Assembly: GCA_964498095.1 (NCBI GenBank)
Contig: CAZCFY010000017.1
Span: 15,323 to 79,322, forward strand
Reading direction: 5' to 3'
Source: SG-bin7 sp964498095
GTDB lineage: Bacteria; Bdellovibrionota; Bdellovibrionia; Bdellovibrionales; SG-bin7
DNA: 64,000 nt
Shown piece after piece: positions 8,835 to 18,166 of this stretch. The notes beneath the pieces were generated by a model. That model ran no database searches. It was not told where the DNA came from and worked only from the letters and a program-made list of their open reading frames with translations. Made by a program: the position numbers and the translations under genes. Position 1 is the first letter of the stretch. The number at the start of each line of letters is the position of its first letter.

Positions 8835-10172
8835 ATGAATGCGCTCCGGCTCCTCGTTGTCGATGACGATCAACTCGTGCACGACGCCGTTAAAATGGCC
8901 ATTGCCGGTAGTTGGGATGTCACTAGCGCTCTTAACTTTTCTGCAGTTCCAAACTTAATTTTCGACGCGGCTCTTATAGATTTGCATTTTACCGATAAGG
9001 AAAGAGCCGAAGGCATTAACATCATTAAGTCGCTCCATCAACTCTATCCGCAATTGGAAATTATCGCCATTTCTGGCGATTTAAACACGGATTTATTGGA
9101 AGCTTGCTTGAAAGCGGGGGCGTCACGTTTTTTGCCCAAACCCCTTAGTCCCGAAGAGTTACGTCTAACGTTAGAAAAAATTGAAGCGTTTAATTTGTTA
9201 AAAAAAGCCACGCTCAAACCCCAAAATTCGTCGGCGCGATGGTTGGGAACAAGTTCTGCCGCGAATTCGATTCGCCGGCAGATAGCGCAATTAAAAAGCG
9301 AGCCCGTGCCAGTTTTAATTGAAGGGGAATCGGGAACAGGAAAAGAAGTTGTCGCAACCTTACTCCATCTTCAAGAACCAGAACGTCCGTGGGTGCAAGT
9401 TAATGTCGCGGCCATTGCCGAAAATCTTTTCGAATCCGAATTTTTCGGCCACGTTAAAGGCGCTTTTACGGGCGCTGATCAAAATAAAATGGGCCTTGCC
9501 GAAATGGCCGACCAGGGCGATCTATTTTTAGATGAAGTCGAAGCTCTCCCCTTAGATCAGCAAGCAAAGCTACTGCGATTTCTAGAGTCAGGAGAGGTTC
9601 GCCGTGTCGGCGCAAAAAATACGACCCTCGTAAAAGTCAGGGTGATTGCCGCCACCAATCGAAATCTCAATGAAATGGTTAAAAAGAACCTATTTCGTGA
9701 AGATTTACTTTGGCGTCTTCAAGGCAACAAGATCGAATTACCGCCCCTACGCTTAAGAACCGAAGACATTGCCGTATTAGCATCCCATTTTGTTTCGCAG
9801 CAGCGCCCGCGCTATAATAAGCAGTTAACACCAGAAGCCCTGCGCGCTCTAGAATCTTACTCATGGCCCGGTAACGTCCGCGAACTAAAACGAGTGTGTG
9901 AGCAGCTCTGCATTAACTCTCCCTTGCCGATGATACGCGCGAGCGACGTCGAAAGACTGCTCCCTGCCACAAATGACAACAACCTATCTCTTGGTCTAGA
10001 TGCCATTTTGCAAAAATATGAATCACAAATTTTGCGGCAAACCATTGAGCGCGTAAAAGATGTCGAAGAGGCTGCAAAATTGCTTAAAATTTCTCGTTCT
10101 ACGCTGTATAAGAAGTTAAAGGATAGCGAGATAAATGGAAACAGCACAGTGGCAGAATCCAACCTATCGTGA
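8835..10172 (+). CDS. NtrC-family sigma-54 response regulator
   Basis: A 445-residue three-domain regulator. The receiver (1-118) has the acidic pocket D10-D12, phospho-acceptor D49 and K102. The AAA+ domain has Walker A GESGTGKE (164-171), the sigma-54 contact loop GAFTGA (209-214) and Walker B LFLDEV (230-235). A Fis-type helix-turn-helix ends the protein (AAKLLKISRSTLYKKLK). It activates sigma-54 promoters when phosphorylated. The ATG at 8835 was chosen over a GTG at 8817. Its last 38 bases overlap the CdsA-like gene, which ties it to phospholipid genes. No partner kinase is adjacent. Confidence 0.92.
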   Translation: MNALRLLVVDDDQLVHDAVKMAIAGSWDVTSALNFSAVPNLIFDAALIDLHFTDKERAEGINIIKSLHQLYPQLEIIAISGDLNTDLLEACLKAGASRFLPKPLSPEELRLTLEKIEAFNLLKKATLKPQNSSARWLGTSSAANSIRRQIAQLKSEPVPVLIEGESGTGKEVVATLLHLQEPERPWVQVNVAAIAENLFESEFFGHVKGAFTGADQNKMGLAEMADQGDLFLDEVEALPLDQQAKLLRFLESGEVRRVGAKNTTLVKVRVIAATNRNLNEMVKKNLFREDLLWRLQGNKIELPPLRLRTEDIAVLASHFVSQQRPRYNKQLTPEALRALESYSWPGNVRELKRVCEQLCINSPLPMIRASDVERLLPATNDNNLSLGLDAILQKYESQILRQTIERVKDVEEAAKLLKISRSTLYKKLKDSEINGNSTVAESNLS

Positions 10173-11061
10173 AACCGTCGTTATAGTTTTGGCCTTTTTA
10201 TTTCTATTAGGCGGAATCTTTTACACTTTTCACCGCCGAAACGCCCACTTTCTGGGAGCGTGGGCCAGTCTAAAAAGCTGGCTATTTGCAGCACCCGTCA
10301 TTTTATTTGTCTTCGGTCTTCCCTACACCTGGGCCCTCGTAAGCTTAGCGATTGTATCCATTTTTGGGGCGAAAACATTTTTTCAGATTACGGGAATGTA
10401 TCACCGCAGTAATTTCGTTTGGATTACTTACATCGCCATTGGCGTACTCGCCTACGCGATACATATCGAATGGCACCGCTTATATGATTTAATGCCAATG
10501 ATTTTTCTCTTCGGCATTTGCATGGTTCCTCTCTTGCGCAATAACTACATTCACATGATTCAGTATATTGCACTCACCCTCATTGGTTTTTGCCTGTTGG
10601 GGTGGAACTTTATGCACTTGGGCTGGATACTTAAACTCGAAAAAGGCCCATTCCTCTTGATATATATTATTTTACTTACCGAGATCTGCGAAAATGTTCT
10701 TATGGCCAGTTCAAAACTTGTCGGAACCATCAAACCTTTCTCGCGCATTACAAGTAAAAGAACATTAGAGGGTTTCATAATCGCGTTTTTCGTAACTATG
10801 TTGCTGGCTTGGGGAATGCGCCATCTTATGCCCTACACCGAAGCGCCGTTTTGGATGGCCTCGGGAACCGTCGCCGCCCTCGGCGGAGCGCTTGGGGATT
10901 TGGTACTTACCGTCGTCCGCCGCGATCTCGGCATAAAACAAGTCGGCGCTTTTATTATTGGCCGTGGAGATTTTCTCCGCCGCGTTGACCGCCTTATATT
11001 TGTTGCGCCGATTTTTTATTACGTCATGAAATATATGCTTAAGCTAGGGCCCTTGGAATGA
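10135..11061 (+). CDS. CdsA-like phosphatidate cytidylyltransferase
   Basis: This 308-residue polytopic membrane protein has about eight hydrophobic segments. The C-terminal part (LGDLVLTVVRRDLGIKQ, then IIGRGDFLRRVDRL) follows the CTP_transf_1/CdsA signature: GD, then a basic R-R-D-L-G-I-K stretch, then a G-x-G-x-x-x-R-x-D-R motif. CdsA makes CDP-diacylglycerol from phosphatidate and CTP. The ATG at 10135 overlaps the regulator gene by 38 bases, with AAAGGA upstream. The stop overlaps the PlsC-like gene (ATGA). The PlsC product would supply its substrate. It could be a paralogue of a main CdsA elsewhere. Confidence 0.8.
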   Translation: METAQWQNPTYRETVVIVLAFLFLLGGIFYTFHRRNAHFLGAWASLKSWLFAAPVILFVFGLPYTWALVSLAIVSIFGAKTFFQITGMYHRSNFVWITYIAIGVLAYAIHIEWHRLYDLMPMIFLFGICMVPLLRNNYIHMIQYIALTLIGFCLLGWNFMHLGWILKLEKGPFLLIYIILLTEICENVLMASSKLVGTIKPFSRITSKRTLEGFIIAFFVTMLLAWGMRHLMPYTEAPFWMASGTVAALGGALGDLVLTVVRRDLGIKQVGAFIIGRGDFLRRVDRLIFVAPIFYYVMKYMLKLGPLE

Positions 11062-11828
11062 AAGATTGGGACTACGAGAATGAACAGTGGACCAAACTCC
11101 CCGTTCATTTAAAACACTTACCCCTTTTTACCCGCTATTACGACATTACGAGTTTGATCATTCGGGCGCTCTGGGCGGGTTTCCTAAATTTATTTTTTAA
11201 AACTTACATTCGCCTAAAAGTCGTGGGCGACTTTCATAAAGTAGCTCGCGAAAATCCGCGCCTGCTCATTATTTCCAATCATGCCAGCCACCTGGACGCA
11301 ATTTCCATCGCCGCGGCCATTCCCTTTAAATACTGGCTAGATCTCTATATCGCCGCCGCTAAAGATTACTTTTTCTCGAATCCTGTTTTCACATTTTTTT
11401 CACAGCATTGTTTGGGCGCGATCCCTATTGACCGTAAAGACAGAAAAGGTGAGGCGATAACCTTATGCACCTCACTCCTTACCAATTTAAAAAAGATTTG
11501 GTTAATTATTTTTCCCGAAGGCACGCGCTCCAAAGATGGTTATTTGCAAGACTTCAAGCGCGGCATTAGCGTCTTTTCAGAAAGAACCAAAACGCCCATA
11601 TTATTTCTATTTATTGATGGCAACGCTGAGCTGTGGCCCAAGGGGCGCCTGTTCGCCAAGATGGGAAAACTCACGGTGTATGTTGGTCCCGTGCAGCCGC
11701 CCGCGCCCATCGAGGAAATCAGCAAGAATTACCGAGAATGGGTTATGACCATCACGCATAAACCTTTTAGACCCGAGGAACTCGAAGAAATATCCAGCCC
11801 GCATTTTGACGTGGATAGCAATCCATAA
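11058..11828 (+). CDS. PlsC-like 1-acyl-glycerol-3-phosphate acyltransferase
   Basis: A 256-residue acyltransferase of the PlsC family. The catalytic HX4D motif is in NHASHLD (74-80) and the phosphate-binding motif FPEGTRS is at 152-158. One hydrophobic segment (about 30-50) would hold it at the inner membrane. Members acylate lysophosphatidate to phosphatidate. It is coupled to the CdsA-like gene by an ATGA overlap, so the two would carry out consecutive steps of phospholipid synthesis. Substrate specificity cannot be read from the sequence. Confidence 0.88.
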   Translation: MKDWDYENEQWTKLPVHLKHLPLFTRYYDITSLIIRALWAGFLNLFFKTYIRLKVVGDFHKVARENPRLLIISNHASHLDAISIAAAIPFKYWLDLYIAAAKDYFFSNPVFTFFSQHCLGAIPIDRKDRKGEAITLCTSLLTNLKKIWLIIFPEGTRSKDGYLQDFKRGISVFSERTKTPILFLFIDGNAELWPKGRLFAKMGKLTVYVGPVQPPAPIEEISKNYREWVMTITHKPFRPEELEEISSPHFDVDSNP

Positions 11829-11877
11829 AGCGTTTAGCCTGCCAAATGGTTACTCAAAAAGAAGAGCGCGCGGCGAC

Positions 11878-11926
11878 TTGCGCGATGAAACCAACTCCCC
11901 TATAGTATTGCTGTCTCATTCGGGGG
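11878..11926 (+). promoter_or_regulatory. Promoter and ribosome site for korAB
   Basis: TTGCGC (11878-11883) and TATAGT (11901-11906) are 17 bases apart. A GGGGGA ribosome site (11922-11927) precedes the korA ATG at 11931. This is the only gap of note upstream of the korA-korB-SDR run. Confidence 0.55.
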
Positions 11927-11930
11927 ATAA

Positions 11931-13724
11931 ATGTCCAAAAAAATAAATGACTTTGTGATCAGTGTCGCCACTGTCAATGGCAGCGGCAGTCAATCAGCCA
12001 ATACGATTTTAATTAAATCCATTTTTCGCATGGGAATTCCCGTGGGCGGGAAAAATATTTTTCCGTCCAACATCATGGGTTTACCAACGTGGTTTACGAT
12101 CCGCGTGAATAAAGATGGCTACACGTGCATGAAACGCGAATGCGATTTCATGGTCGCCATGAACCAGGCCACGGTTAATGACGATATAAAAACCGTAAAT
12201 GCTGGTGGCGTCTTCTTGTACAATGACGATTTAAAACTAGATCCGAGTTTATTACGCGGTGACCTTACTAACTTCGCCGTTCCCTTTCGCAAACTCGTGG
12301 ATCAGGTCACCGATCAAATTCGTCTTAAAAAGTTGTTGGTAAATACGATTTACGTTGGAATTCTAACTAAACTTTTAAATATTGATTTAGAGACCGTCAA
12401 AAATGTAGTTAAAGATCAATTCTCCGATAAAGCCAGCGTCGTCGCTACAAACTTAAAGGCCATCGAAGTTGGCTATCAATATGCCAGTGAAAACATAAAG
12501 AATGAAGTGCCGATGGCTCTTGAGAAAATGGACAAAACGGAAGGCAAAATTCTTATAGAAGGTAACGCCGCAGCGGCGCTTGGCATGATGTACGGGGGCT
12601 GCACTTTTGTTTCCTGGTACCCGATTACACCTTCAACGTCCGTCGTCGAAAATTTTGCTAAATTTGCAACCAAATACCGCAAAGACGAAAATGGCAAAAA
12701 TACCTTTGCCGTCATTCAAGCCGAAGACGAACTCGCCGCCATCTGCATGGTCTTGGGGGCTGGATGGTCTGGCGCGCGCGCCATGACGGCCACTTCGGGA
12801 CCGGGAGTGAGTTTAATGGCGGAGGCAGCAGGTTTTTCGTATTACGCCGAAATTCCCGCCGTCATTTGGGACATTCAAAGAGCCGGACCATCAACAGGGT
12901 TACCGACACGCACGCAACAGGCCGATGTTGGCTTTGCGGCGACACTTTCCCATGGTGATACCAAGCATGTCCTTTTATTCCCAGCGACTCCTAATGAATG
13001 TTTTGAATTTGGCCAAACGTGTTTTGACCTTGCCGAACGCCTGCAAACATTAGTTATCGTAATGAGTGATATTGATTTGGGGATGAATATGTGGATTACC
13101 GAAGAATTCAAATACCCCACAAAATCTTTTGACCGCGGTAAAGTTGTGGATGCTGAACAGTTAAAAAAGATGCCTCAGTATTTTCGCTACGAAGATACAG
13201 ACAAGGACGGAATTCCTTACCGCACTCTACCGGGAACGCATCATCCGGCCGCAGGCTTTTTAACCCGCGGATCTGGTCATAATGAGAAGGCGCAGTACAC
13301 GGAAAACAACGTCCAATACCAAACAGTACTTGATCGCCTAACCCGCAAGTGGGAGACCGCTAAAAAGTTTGTGCCAAAACCCGTGATAGAAACAATGACA
13401 GACGCAAATGTTGGTATAATCGCTTTTGGCTCAAGCCACTTTGCGGTGACCGAGTCCCGCGATCAACTCGGCAAAAGGAAATTGCCGACGGATTATTTAC
13501 GTATTCGCGCCCTCCCTTTTACCAATGAAATAAAGGATTTCGTTCGTTCGCACGAGCGCGTTTATGTCGTCGAACAAAACCGCGACGGACAAGTTCATAA
13601 ACTTTTACAAACAGAGTTTCCGGATATGGCGACAAAACTTAAGAGCGTTACAAACTACGATGGCTTGCCTCTGGATGCCGATCGCATCACGAAACCGATT
13701 CTAAAAATGGAGAACTTACAATGA
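11931..13724 (+). CDS. korA: 2-oxoacid:acceptor oxidoreductase, fused gamma-alpha subunit (KorA type)
   Basis: A 597-residue protein with an N-terminal gamma (POR/KOR catalytic) domain (about 5-190) and a C-terminal alpha domain from about residue 205 (ILIEGNAAAALGMMYGGCTF, WYPITPSTS, ATSGPGVSLMAEAAGF). This gamma-alpha fusion with a separate beta subunit is the layout of two-subunit 2-oxoglutarate:ferredoxin oxidoreductases. These make succinyl-CoA and reduced ferredoxin. It overlaps korB by four bases (ATGA). A branched-chain or pyruvate-type substrate is possible; 2-oxoglutarate is the usual assignment for this architecture. Confidence 0.85.
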   Translation: MSKKINDFVISVATVNGSGSQSANTILIKSIFRMGIPVGGKNIFPSNIMGLPTWFTIRVNKDGYTCMKRECDFMVAMNQATVNDDIKTVNAGGVFLYNDDLKLDPSLLRGDLTNFAVPFRKLVDQVTDQIRLKKLLVNTIYVGILTKLLNIDLETVKNVVKDQFSDKASVVATNLKAIEVGYQYASENIKNEVPMALEKMDKTEGKILIEGNAAAALGMMYGGCTFVSWYPITPSTSVVENFAKFATKYRKDENGKNTFAVIQAEDELAAICMVLGAGWSGARAMTATSGPGVSLMAEAAGFSYYAEIPAVIWDIQRAGPSTGLPTRTQQADVGFAATLSHGDTKHVLLFPATPNECFEFGQTCFDLAERLQTLVIVMSDIDLGMNMWITEEFKYPTKSFDRGKVVDAEQLKKMPQYFRYEDTDKDGIPYRTLPGTHHPAAGFLTRGSGHNEKAQYTENNVQYQTVLDRLTRKWETAKKFVPKPVIETMTDANVGIIAFGSSHFAVTESRDQLGKRKLPTDYLRIRALPFTNEIKDFVRSHERVYVVEQNRDGQVHKLLQTEFPDMATKLKSVTNYDGLPLDADRITKPILKMENLQ

Positions 13725-14761
13725 GTGAAGTAGAATCCACCGCACCTTCGACAAATAAAGTAGGTTTTACCAAAGCCGATTATAGCGGCGGCAAATCAAC
13801 TCTTTGTATTGGTTGCGGTCACGACAGTATCACCAACGCAATAATCAGTGCCGCATTTACGTCTTCGATCAGCCCCTATGATATTGCAAAAATGTCAGGG
13901 ATCGGTTGTTCGTCAAAAACTCCCGGGTATTTTATTAATAAAGCGAGCGGTTTTAATTCTCTGCATGGCCGCATGGCTCCAGTCGCAACAGGCGCAAAGA
14001 TTGCCAATCAAAGACTAATAACTCTTGGTGTCTCTGGAGACGGCGACTCCGCCGCCATCGGTTTGGGCGGGTTCGTGCACCTTATGCGCCGAAATGTACA
14101 AATGGCCTACCTTGTGGCGAACAATGGTGTCTACGGATTAACGAAAGGTCAGTTCTCTGCGACCTCTGATAAAGGCGCAAAATCAAAAGGCGGTGATTTA
14201 AATCCATTTTCCACAATTGATCTTTGTGGTTTAGCTTTAGAAGTCGGTTGTACTTTCGTGGCGCGCTCTTTTTCTGGCGACGCCAAACAACTCGTGACTT
14301 TGATTTCCGCCGCACTCAAACATAAGGGCACCGCGCTCATTGATATTATTTCTCCTTGCGTGACCTATAATAATCACGACGGCAGTACAAAATCTTATAA
14401 TTACTTTAAGGAACATAAAGTGATGCTACAGGAATTAGGACTAATTTTCCCTGAACAAGAAATCACCGTCGACTACGATCCAGGGACAACGACCCAAGTG
14501 GAATTACCTGACGGCAGCCGAATCACTCTAAAAAAATTGGAAAGAAATCATGACGTTTTTGACCGTGAAAAAGCCCGAGACTTGGTTTATGACTCCCGCC
14601 AGAAGGGCGAGATTTTAACGGGATTATTTTTTATCGATGAAAAAGCGGGAAATATGTCTGATACGCTAAATTTGACCGAGACACCGCTAGCGTTTCTAAA
14701 TGAAAAGCAGACCCGTCCCAATGAATCTACCCTTAAAGAGATTTTTAAGGAGTATAAATAG
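13721..14761 (+). CDS. korB: 2-oxoacid:acceptor oxidoreductase, beta subunit (KorB type)
   Basis: This 346-residue thiamine-diphosphate subunit partners KorA. The N-terminal CIGCGH motif (29-34) is typical of beta subunits. The ThDP site is GDGD (about 106-109), followed some 25 residues later by NN (AYLVANNGVYGLTKGQ), the classic GDG-X(n)-NN pattern. I see no extra ferredoxin-like cysteine cluster at the C-terminus, as expected for the short two-subunit class. The start overlaps korA and the SDR start follows the stop directly, so the three genes probably form one operon. Confidence 0.88.
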   Translation: MSEVESTAPSTNKVGFTKADYSGGKSTLCIGCGHDSITNAIISAAFTSSISPYDIAKMSGIGCSSKTPGYFINKASGFNSLHGRMAPVATGAKIANQRLITLGVSGDGDSAAIGLGGFVHLMRRNVQMAYLVANNGVYGLTKGQFSATSDKGAKSKGGDLNPFSTIDLCGLALEVGCTFVARSFSGDAKQLVTLISAALKHKGTALIDIISPCVTYNNHDGSTKSYNYFKEHKVMLQELGLIFPEQEITVDYDPGTTTQVELPDGSRITLKKLERNHDVFDREKARDLVYDSRQKGEILTGLFFIDEKAGNMSDTLNLTETPLAFLNEKQTRPNESTLKEIFKEYK

Positions 14762-15466
14762 GTGGCTCAGCAGAAAACGGTTTTTATTACCGGAACAACC
14801 CGTGGTATTGGACTAGAACTGACAAAGCTTTTCCTGGCGCGAAATTGCCAAGTCATCGCGACAGGACGGGACACCAAGAAGAGTAAGGGCTTAAGTTCTC
14901 TTAAAGCCGATTTTTCCCAAACATTGGCGCTTCTAGATTTAGATGTTACCGACGATGCAAAAATAGCAAAACTTGACGGTGAGTTAAAAAGTTACCCGGC
15001 TATTGATTTATTAATTAATAATGCCGGCGTTTTTACCGATGACGACGGTCAAATTTTAGAAAAAATAGATCCCGCCTCGGCACTTAAAACCATAACTATA
15101 AACACTATGGGTCCTCTTAAAATTACCCAGGCTCTATTGCCGAAACTACAGAAGTCCAAAAGCCCAACGGTAGTTAATATCACTAGCCAAATGGGATCCA
15201 TCGACGATAACAAAATGGGCCGTTATTATGGTTATCGCATGTCAAAGGCCGCACTCAATATGATGACTAAGACACTGGCGGTCGATTATCCCAACATAAC
15301 TTCAATTGTCATGCATCCCGGTTGGGTAAAAACCGACATGGGCGGACCCCAGGCCCCCACGCTCCCTACTGATTCCGCGCGCGGCATTGTGGAAGTCATT
15401 GAAAATTTAAAATCCAATGACTCCGGCAAGTTTTATAATTTTAAAGGTGAAACTCTACCTTGGTAA
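14762..15466 (+). CDS. Short-chain dehydrogenase/reductase
   Basis: A 234-residue classical SDR. The cofactor motif is TGTTRGIG (residues 11-18), with the structural NNAG near 83-86. The catalytic Ser is in ITSQMGS (about 140-146) and YxxxK is in YRMSK (about 157-161). It resembles the C-factor/CsgA-like branch, but the substrate is unknown. The start is GTG, with AAGGAG nine bases upstream inside the end of korB. It ends in a bidirectional terminator shared with the convergent coiled-coil gene. The link with KorAB is positional only. Confidence 0.85.
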   Translation: MAQQKTVFITGTTRGIGLELTKLFLARNCQVIATGRDTKKSKGLSSLKADFSQTLALLDLDVTDDAKIAKLDGELKSYPAIDLLINNAGVFTDDDGQILEKIDPASALKTITINTMGPLKITQALLPKLQKSKSPTVVNITSQMGSIDDNKMGRYYGYRMSKAALNMMTKTLAVDYPNITSIVMHPGWVKTDMGGPQAPTLPTDSARGIVEVIENLKSNDSGKFYNFKGETLPW

Positions 15467-15496
15467 AAAAAGCGAGTTACTTAGTACTCGCTTTTT
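15467..15496. terminator. Bidirectional intrinsic terminator
   Basis: AAAAAGCGAGT (15467-15477) pairs perfectly with ACTCGCTTTTT (15486-15496) across an 8-base loop. The stem ends in runs of A and T, giving a U-run in both directions. It lies between the convergent SDR gene (+) and the coiled-coil gene (-), overlapping the latter's stop codon. Confidence 0.8.
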
Positions 15497-16376
15497 GAGC
15501 GCCGCTATAGGTGCGACCGGCGCGACCGTATTTTGTCTGATCCATTTCAGGAAAAACAGTTTCTAAATCTTTTCCTGTAATCGGCTTTTCACAATTATTG
15601 TCTTTTACGGATTGGCAAAGAGTTTTTGAACTTAAGAGGCGACCAAATTTTTCCATTAAATAATCGCCGAGGGCGGCATTGTCATATTCCAGCTGAGCGA
15701 TCGTAAGCTTGTCGTTGATATCGCCGATAGAGTTATCCATATCGCCAAGTTGCCGCAGAATGCCTTCCTTGCGAATCTGTTGCCGCATATACGCAATTTC
15801 GCCATCGACGGCTCCCTCAGCGCTCGCTCTATCCCTCACCGCCTTTTCCCTCGCAATGCGGCTTCTTGAAATAGCGGCATCGGCTTCGGTAATCGCGCGC
15901 TCGCGCTCATTAATATTGGTTTGGTCTGAGCTCAGCTTTGTGCGCAAAGTTTTCATCGAAATAATTTCATTAGGGTTAAAGTAGCCCTTACCTCTTAACG
16001 AGTCGGTTTTGATGGCTTTGATAAATTCTTCCTGCCGTTCCGAATAGTGCTCCAAAGAAAGTAACTCAGCATTCTCAGCGCATTCTTTTTTCATAAATAA
16101 TGTGGCAATTGATCGGCCACAAAGCTTATCCGTCGCGACGTTTAGTGACGCCTCATAATCAGTTGCGCGAGTCTTTACCGCATCTAAACCATTTTTCTTC
16201 TCATCAATTAGGGTTTGCGATTTAGTCATTTCAGCATCCAAGGTTGCCATGGCTGCGTCATAGCTTTTTGTGCGCTCCTGTTTGCGCGCGGCCACAAGCT
16301 TTTCAGCGTCTGTTTGAGCCCGTGCCAAAGAAAACGTTAATAGACCCACCAAAAGATAAATCAGTCGCGACGCCAT
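15477..16376 (-). CDS. Secreted coiled-coil protein
   Basis: A 299-residue protein with a signal peptide (cleavage near LARAQ, about residue 20) and long stretches of charged heptad-like sequence (about 25-110 and 150-240), predicting coiled coils. Cysteine-containing segments near 85-105 and 255-265 may be disulfide-bonded. AGGAGG lies four bases before the ATG. No known family is recognised. It is probably a periplasmic or envelope structural protein. A similar signal-peptide gene follows upstream on the same strand. Confidence 0.75.
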   Translation of the reverse strand: MASRLIYLLVGLLTFSLARAQTDAEKLVAARKQERTKSYDAAMATLDAEMTKSQTLIDEKKNGLDAVKTRATDYEASLNVATDKLCGRSIATLFMKKECAENAELLSLEHYSERQEEFIKAIKTDSLRGKGYFNPNEIISMKTLRTKLSSDQTNINERERAITEADAAISRSRIAREKAVRDRASAEGAVDGEIAYMRQQIRKEGILRQLGDMDNSIGDINDKLTIAQLEYDNAALGDYLMEKFGRLLSSKTLCQSVKDNNCEKPITGKDLETVFPEMDQTKYGRAGRTYSGAQKASTK

Positions 16377-16460
16377 ATGGCCTCCTACCTATATTATGAA
16401 ACTATAATTCCATGTTTCAGTTAATCAAAATAAGCGTGACTAGACCTTCGGCCAAACTTT

Positions 16461-17411
16461 TTAGTCGCACTTCACACTGGTCGACCAGGCCGTCGCTTTT
16501 AAGCCTTGCTTGGTGTTTTGCACGTTAAGCTCAAAACGTTCGTATTGATTTAAAGATTTATCCACGAAAAAGCGCGCTGGCTTTCCGGGTTGCGACTCAA
16601 AATCTCCAAACGCGAGCTCCCCTTGAAAAATCACGCTGCCCGCTTTGTTCCCTTGCTTTCCCTGCAACGCCACTTGAAATGGCCCCATAAGGTCTTTAGG
16701 ATTCGTCGCGCTGTAATTAACAAATAAGTTGTAGCGCAGATCTTCCATAAAAGGAATAAACCGCAAGTGGTAAAGGGAAACGAAAGTGGGACTTAAAACA
16801 CTTTCCTCAAACCCCTGCATATCGCGCTCAGGCATTCTTTGATGTTTTTCTCCATTGAACTCAGACATCCAATCGTTTCCAAACTTATTGGCCTTTAAGT
16901 ACCCGTAAAATTTTTCTGACTTTTTGCGGATTTCCTCTGGAGTCCTTCCGCCGATGGCGCTAACGATTGCCGTGGGAACCTGAACGTAATCCTTAGGCCA
17001 GCTAAACTCCGTGCGTGACCATTCGGCTTTACGCAAGCCCTTTTCTCCAGGTGCAGTTCCGACCTTTAAAAAGTTATATGTTTTTTCTATCCGCATTGTT
17101 TTCTGATCAATGAGGTCCGTTTCATCCCAAAGAGCTGCCTCGCCAATCATGTCCACGTTTACTTTTATTAAAGTTCTTAGGCCAATTTTTCCGGGCTGAG
17201 TTTGATTATCAAATTTTGTTTGGATATTGATTTTACCTTCAACTTCGAATCCCTGATATTCAATGATGGCGTCGGCGTTGTAAGTGCAAGTTTGCTTGCA
17301 AGTTTTTCCGGGACAAGGAATATGATCGTCACCCATCGAAATGATCGGACCAGATTCGGCGAAAGTTTGTAGATTAAAAATTAACGCTAATAAAAAAAGT
17401 CCCAGTCGCAT
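16461..17411 (-). CDS. Secreted hypothetical protein
   Basis: A 316-residue protein with a typical signal peptide (cleavage after about TFAES, residue 18-20) and an AAGGAGG ribosome site before the ATG at 17411. Four cysteines sit close to the N-terminus (IPCPGKTCKQTCTY, then a C near the end), suggesting disulfide bonds in the periplasm. The body looks beta-rich and I do not recognise the family. It lies between the coiled-coil gene and folE on the same strand. Confidence 0.72.
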   Translation of the reverse strand: MRLGLFLLALIFNLQTFAESGPIISMGDDHIPCPGKTCKQTCTYNADAIIEYQGFEVEGKINIQTKFDNQTQPGKIGLRTLIKVNVDMIGEAALWDETDLIDQKTMRIEKTYNFLKVGTAPGEKGLRKAEWSRTEFSWPKDYVQVPTAIVSAIGGRTPEEIRKKSEKFYGYLKANKFGNDWMSEFNGEKHQRMPERDMQGFEESVLSPTFVSLYHLRFIPFMEDLRYNLFVNYSATNPKDLMGPFQVALQGKQGNKAGSVIFQGELAFGDFESQPGKPARFFVDKSLNQYERFELNVQNTKQGLKATAWSTSVKCD

Positions 17412-17444
17412 CCATGCCTCCTTGGGAATGATTTTTAAATTTAC

Positions 17445-18107
17445 CTATCCAGAATAAACCTTTGATTTACAGGCGTTAAGGAATTCAGCGCGGGTTTCGG
17501 CGTTTTGCCTAAATTCTCCACGAAGGTCGGTAGTCATGGCCATCGAGTTGATATCTTTAATTCCCCTAGAAACTACGCAATAGTGCTTAGCATTTATATG
17601 CACCGCAACATCAGATGTTTCTAAGACATATTCCAAACAATCAGCAATTTGCTTTGTTAGGCGCTCTTGCACCTGCGGACGTTTACTAAAATAGTTAGCA
17701 ATGCGGTTAATTTTGGAAAGTCCAATAACTTTATCTTTCGGAATATAAGCAATCGTTGCCAAACCGTCGATAGTCACAAAGTGGTGCTCACAAACGGACA
17801 TGATCGCTACGTCGCGTACGACAATCATTTGATCGTATTTATATTCGTTGGAATGCACAGAAATCTTCGGAAAACCTTCAGCGCTTAGACCCGAAAATAG
17901 CTCGTTCACATACATCTCAGCAACGCGATCCGGGCTCTGCGCCAGACTGTCATTAGTTAAATCTAAACCTAGGGTTTCCATGATGGCGCGAAAGTGACCA
18001 GAAATTTTCTTAATTTTTTCGGCACTAGAAAGCCCATTTTTGACCAGGGGTGTTGGCCTAACATTCTTAAGAATTTCCATAACATCATATTCATAATTCT
18101 TTGCCAT
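17445..18107 (-). CDS. folE: GTP cyclohydrolase I
   Basis: A 220-residue enzyme that converts GTP to 7,8-dihydroneopterin triphosphate, the first step of folate/tetrahydropterin synthesis. The zinc/active-site motif CEHH (about 104-107) is followed by family signatures IAYIPKDKVIGLSKINR and RPQVQERLT. The second zinc ligand is in AKHYCVVSRG. Length matches the family. It is divergent from the MBL-metH-metF run with only 59 bases between. Both sides concern folate, so shared control is plausible but not shown. Confidence 0.95.
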   Translation of the reverse strand: MAKNYEYDVMEILKNVRPTPLVKNGLSSAEKIKKISGHFRAIMETLGLDLTNDSLAQSPDRVAEMYVNELFSGLSAEGFPKISVHSNEYKYDQMIVVRDVAIMSVCEHHFVTIDGLATIAYIPKDKVIGLSKINRIANYFSKRPQVQERLTKQIADCLEYVLETSDVAVHINAKHYCVVSRGIKDINSMAMTTDLRGEFRQNAETRAEFLNACKSKVYSG

Positions 18108-18166
18108 AATGTAACCTTTTAGCTAGTACTTAAATTTGCATCCTAATTAGTCCTTACGAGGTAAAA

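Noticed and set aside
18108..18166. A SAM or cobalamin riboswitch ahead of the metH run
   Set aside because: The gap is only 59 bases and shows none of the conserved riboswitch elements.
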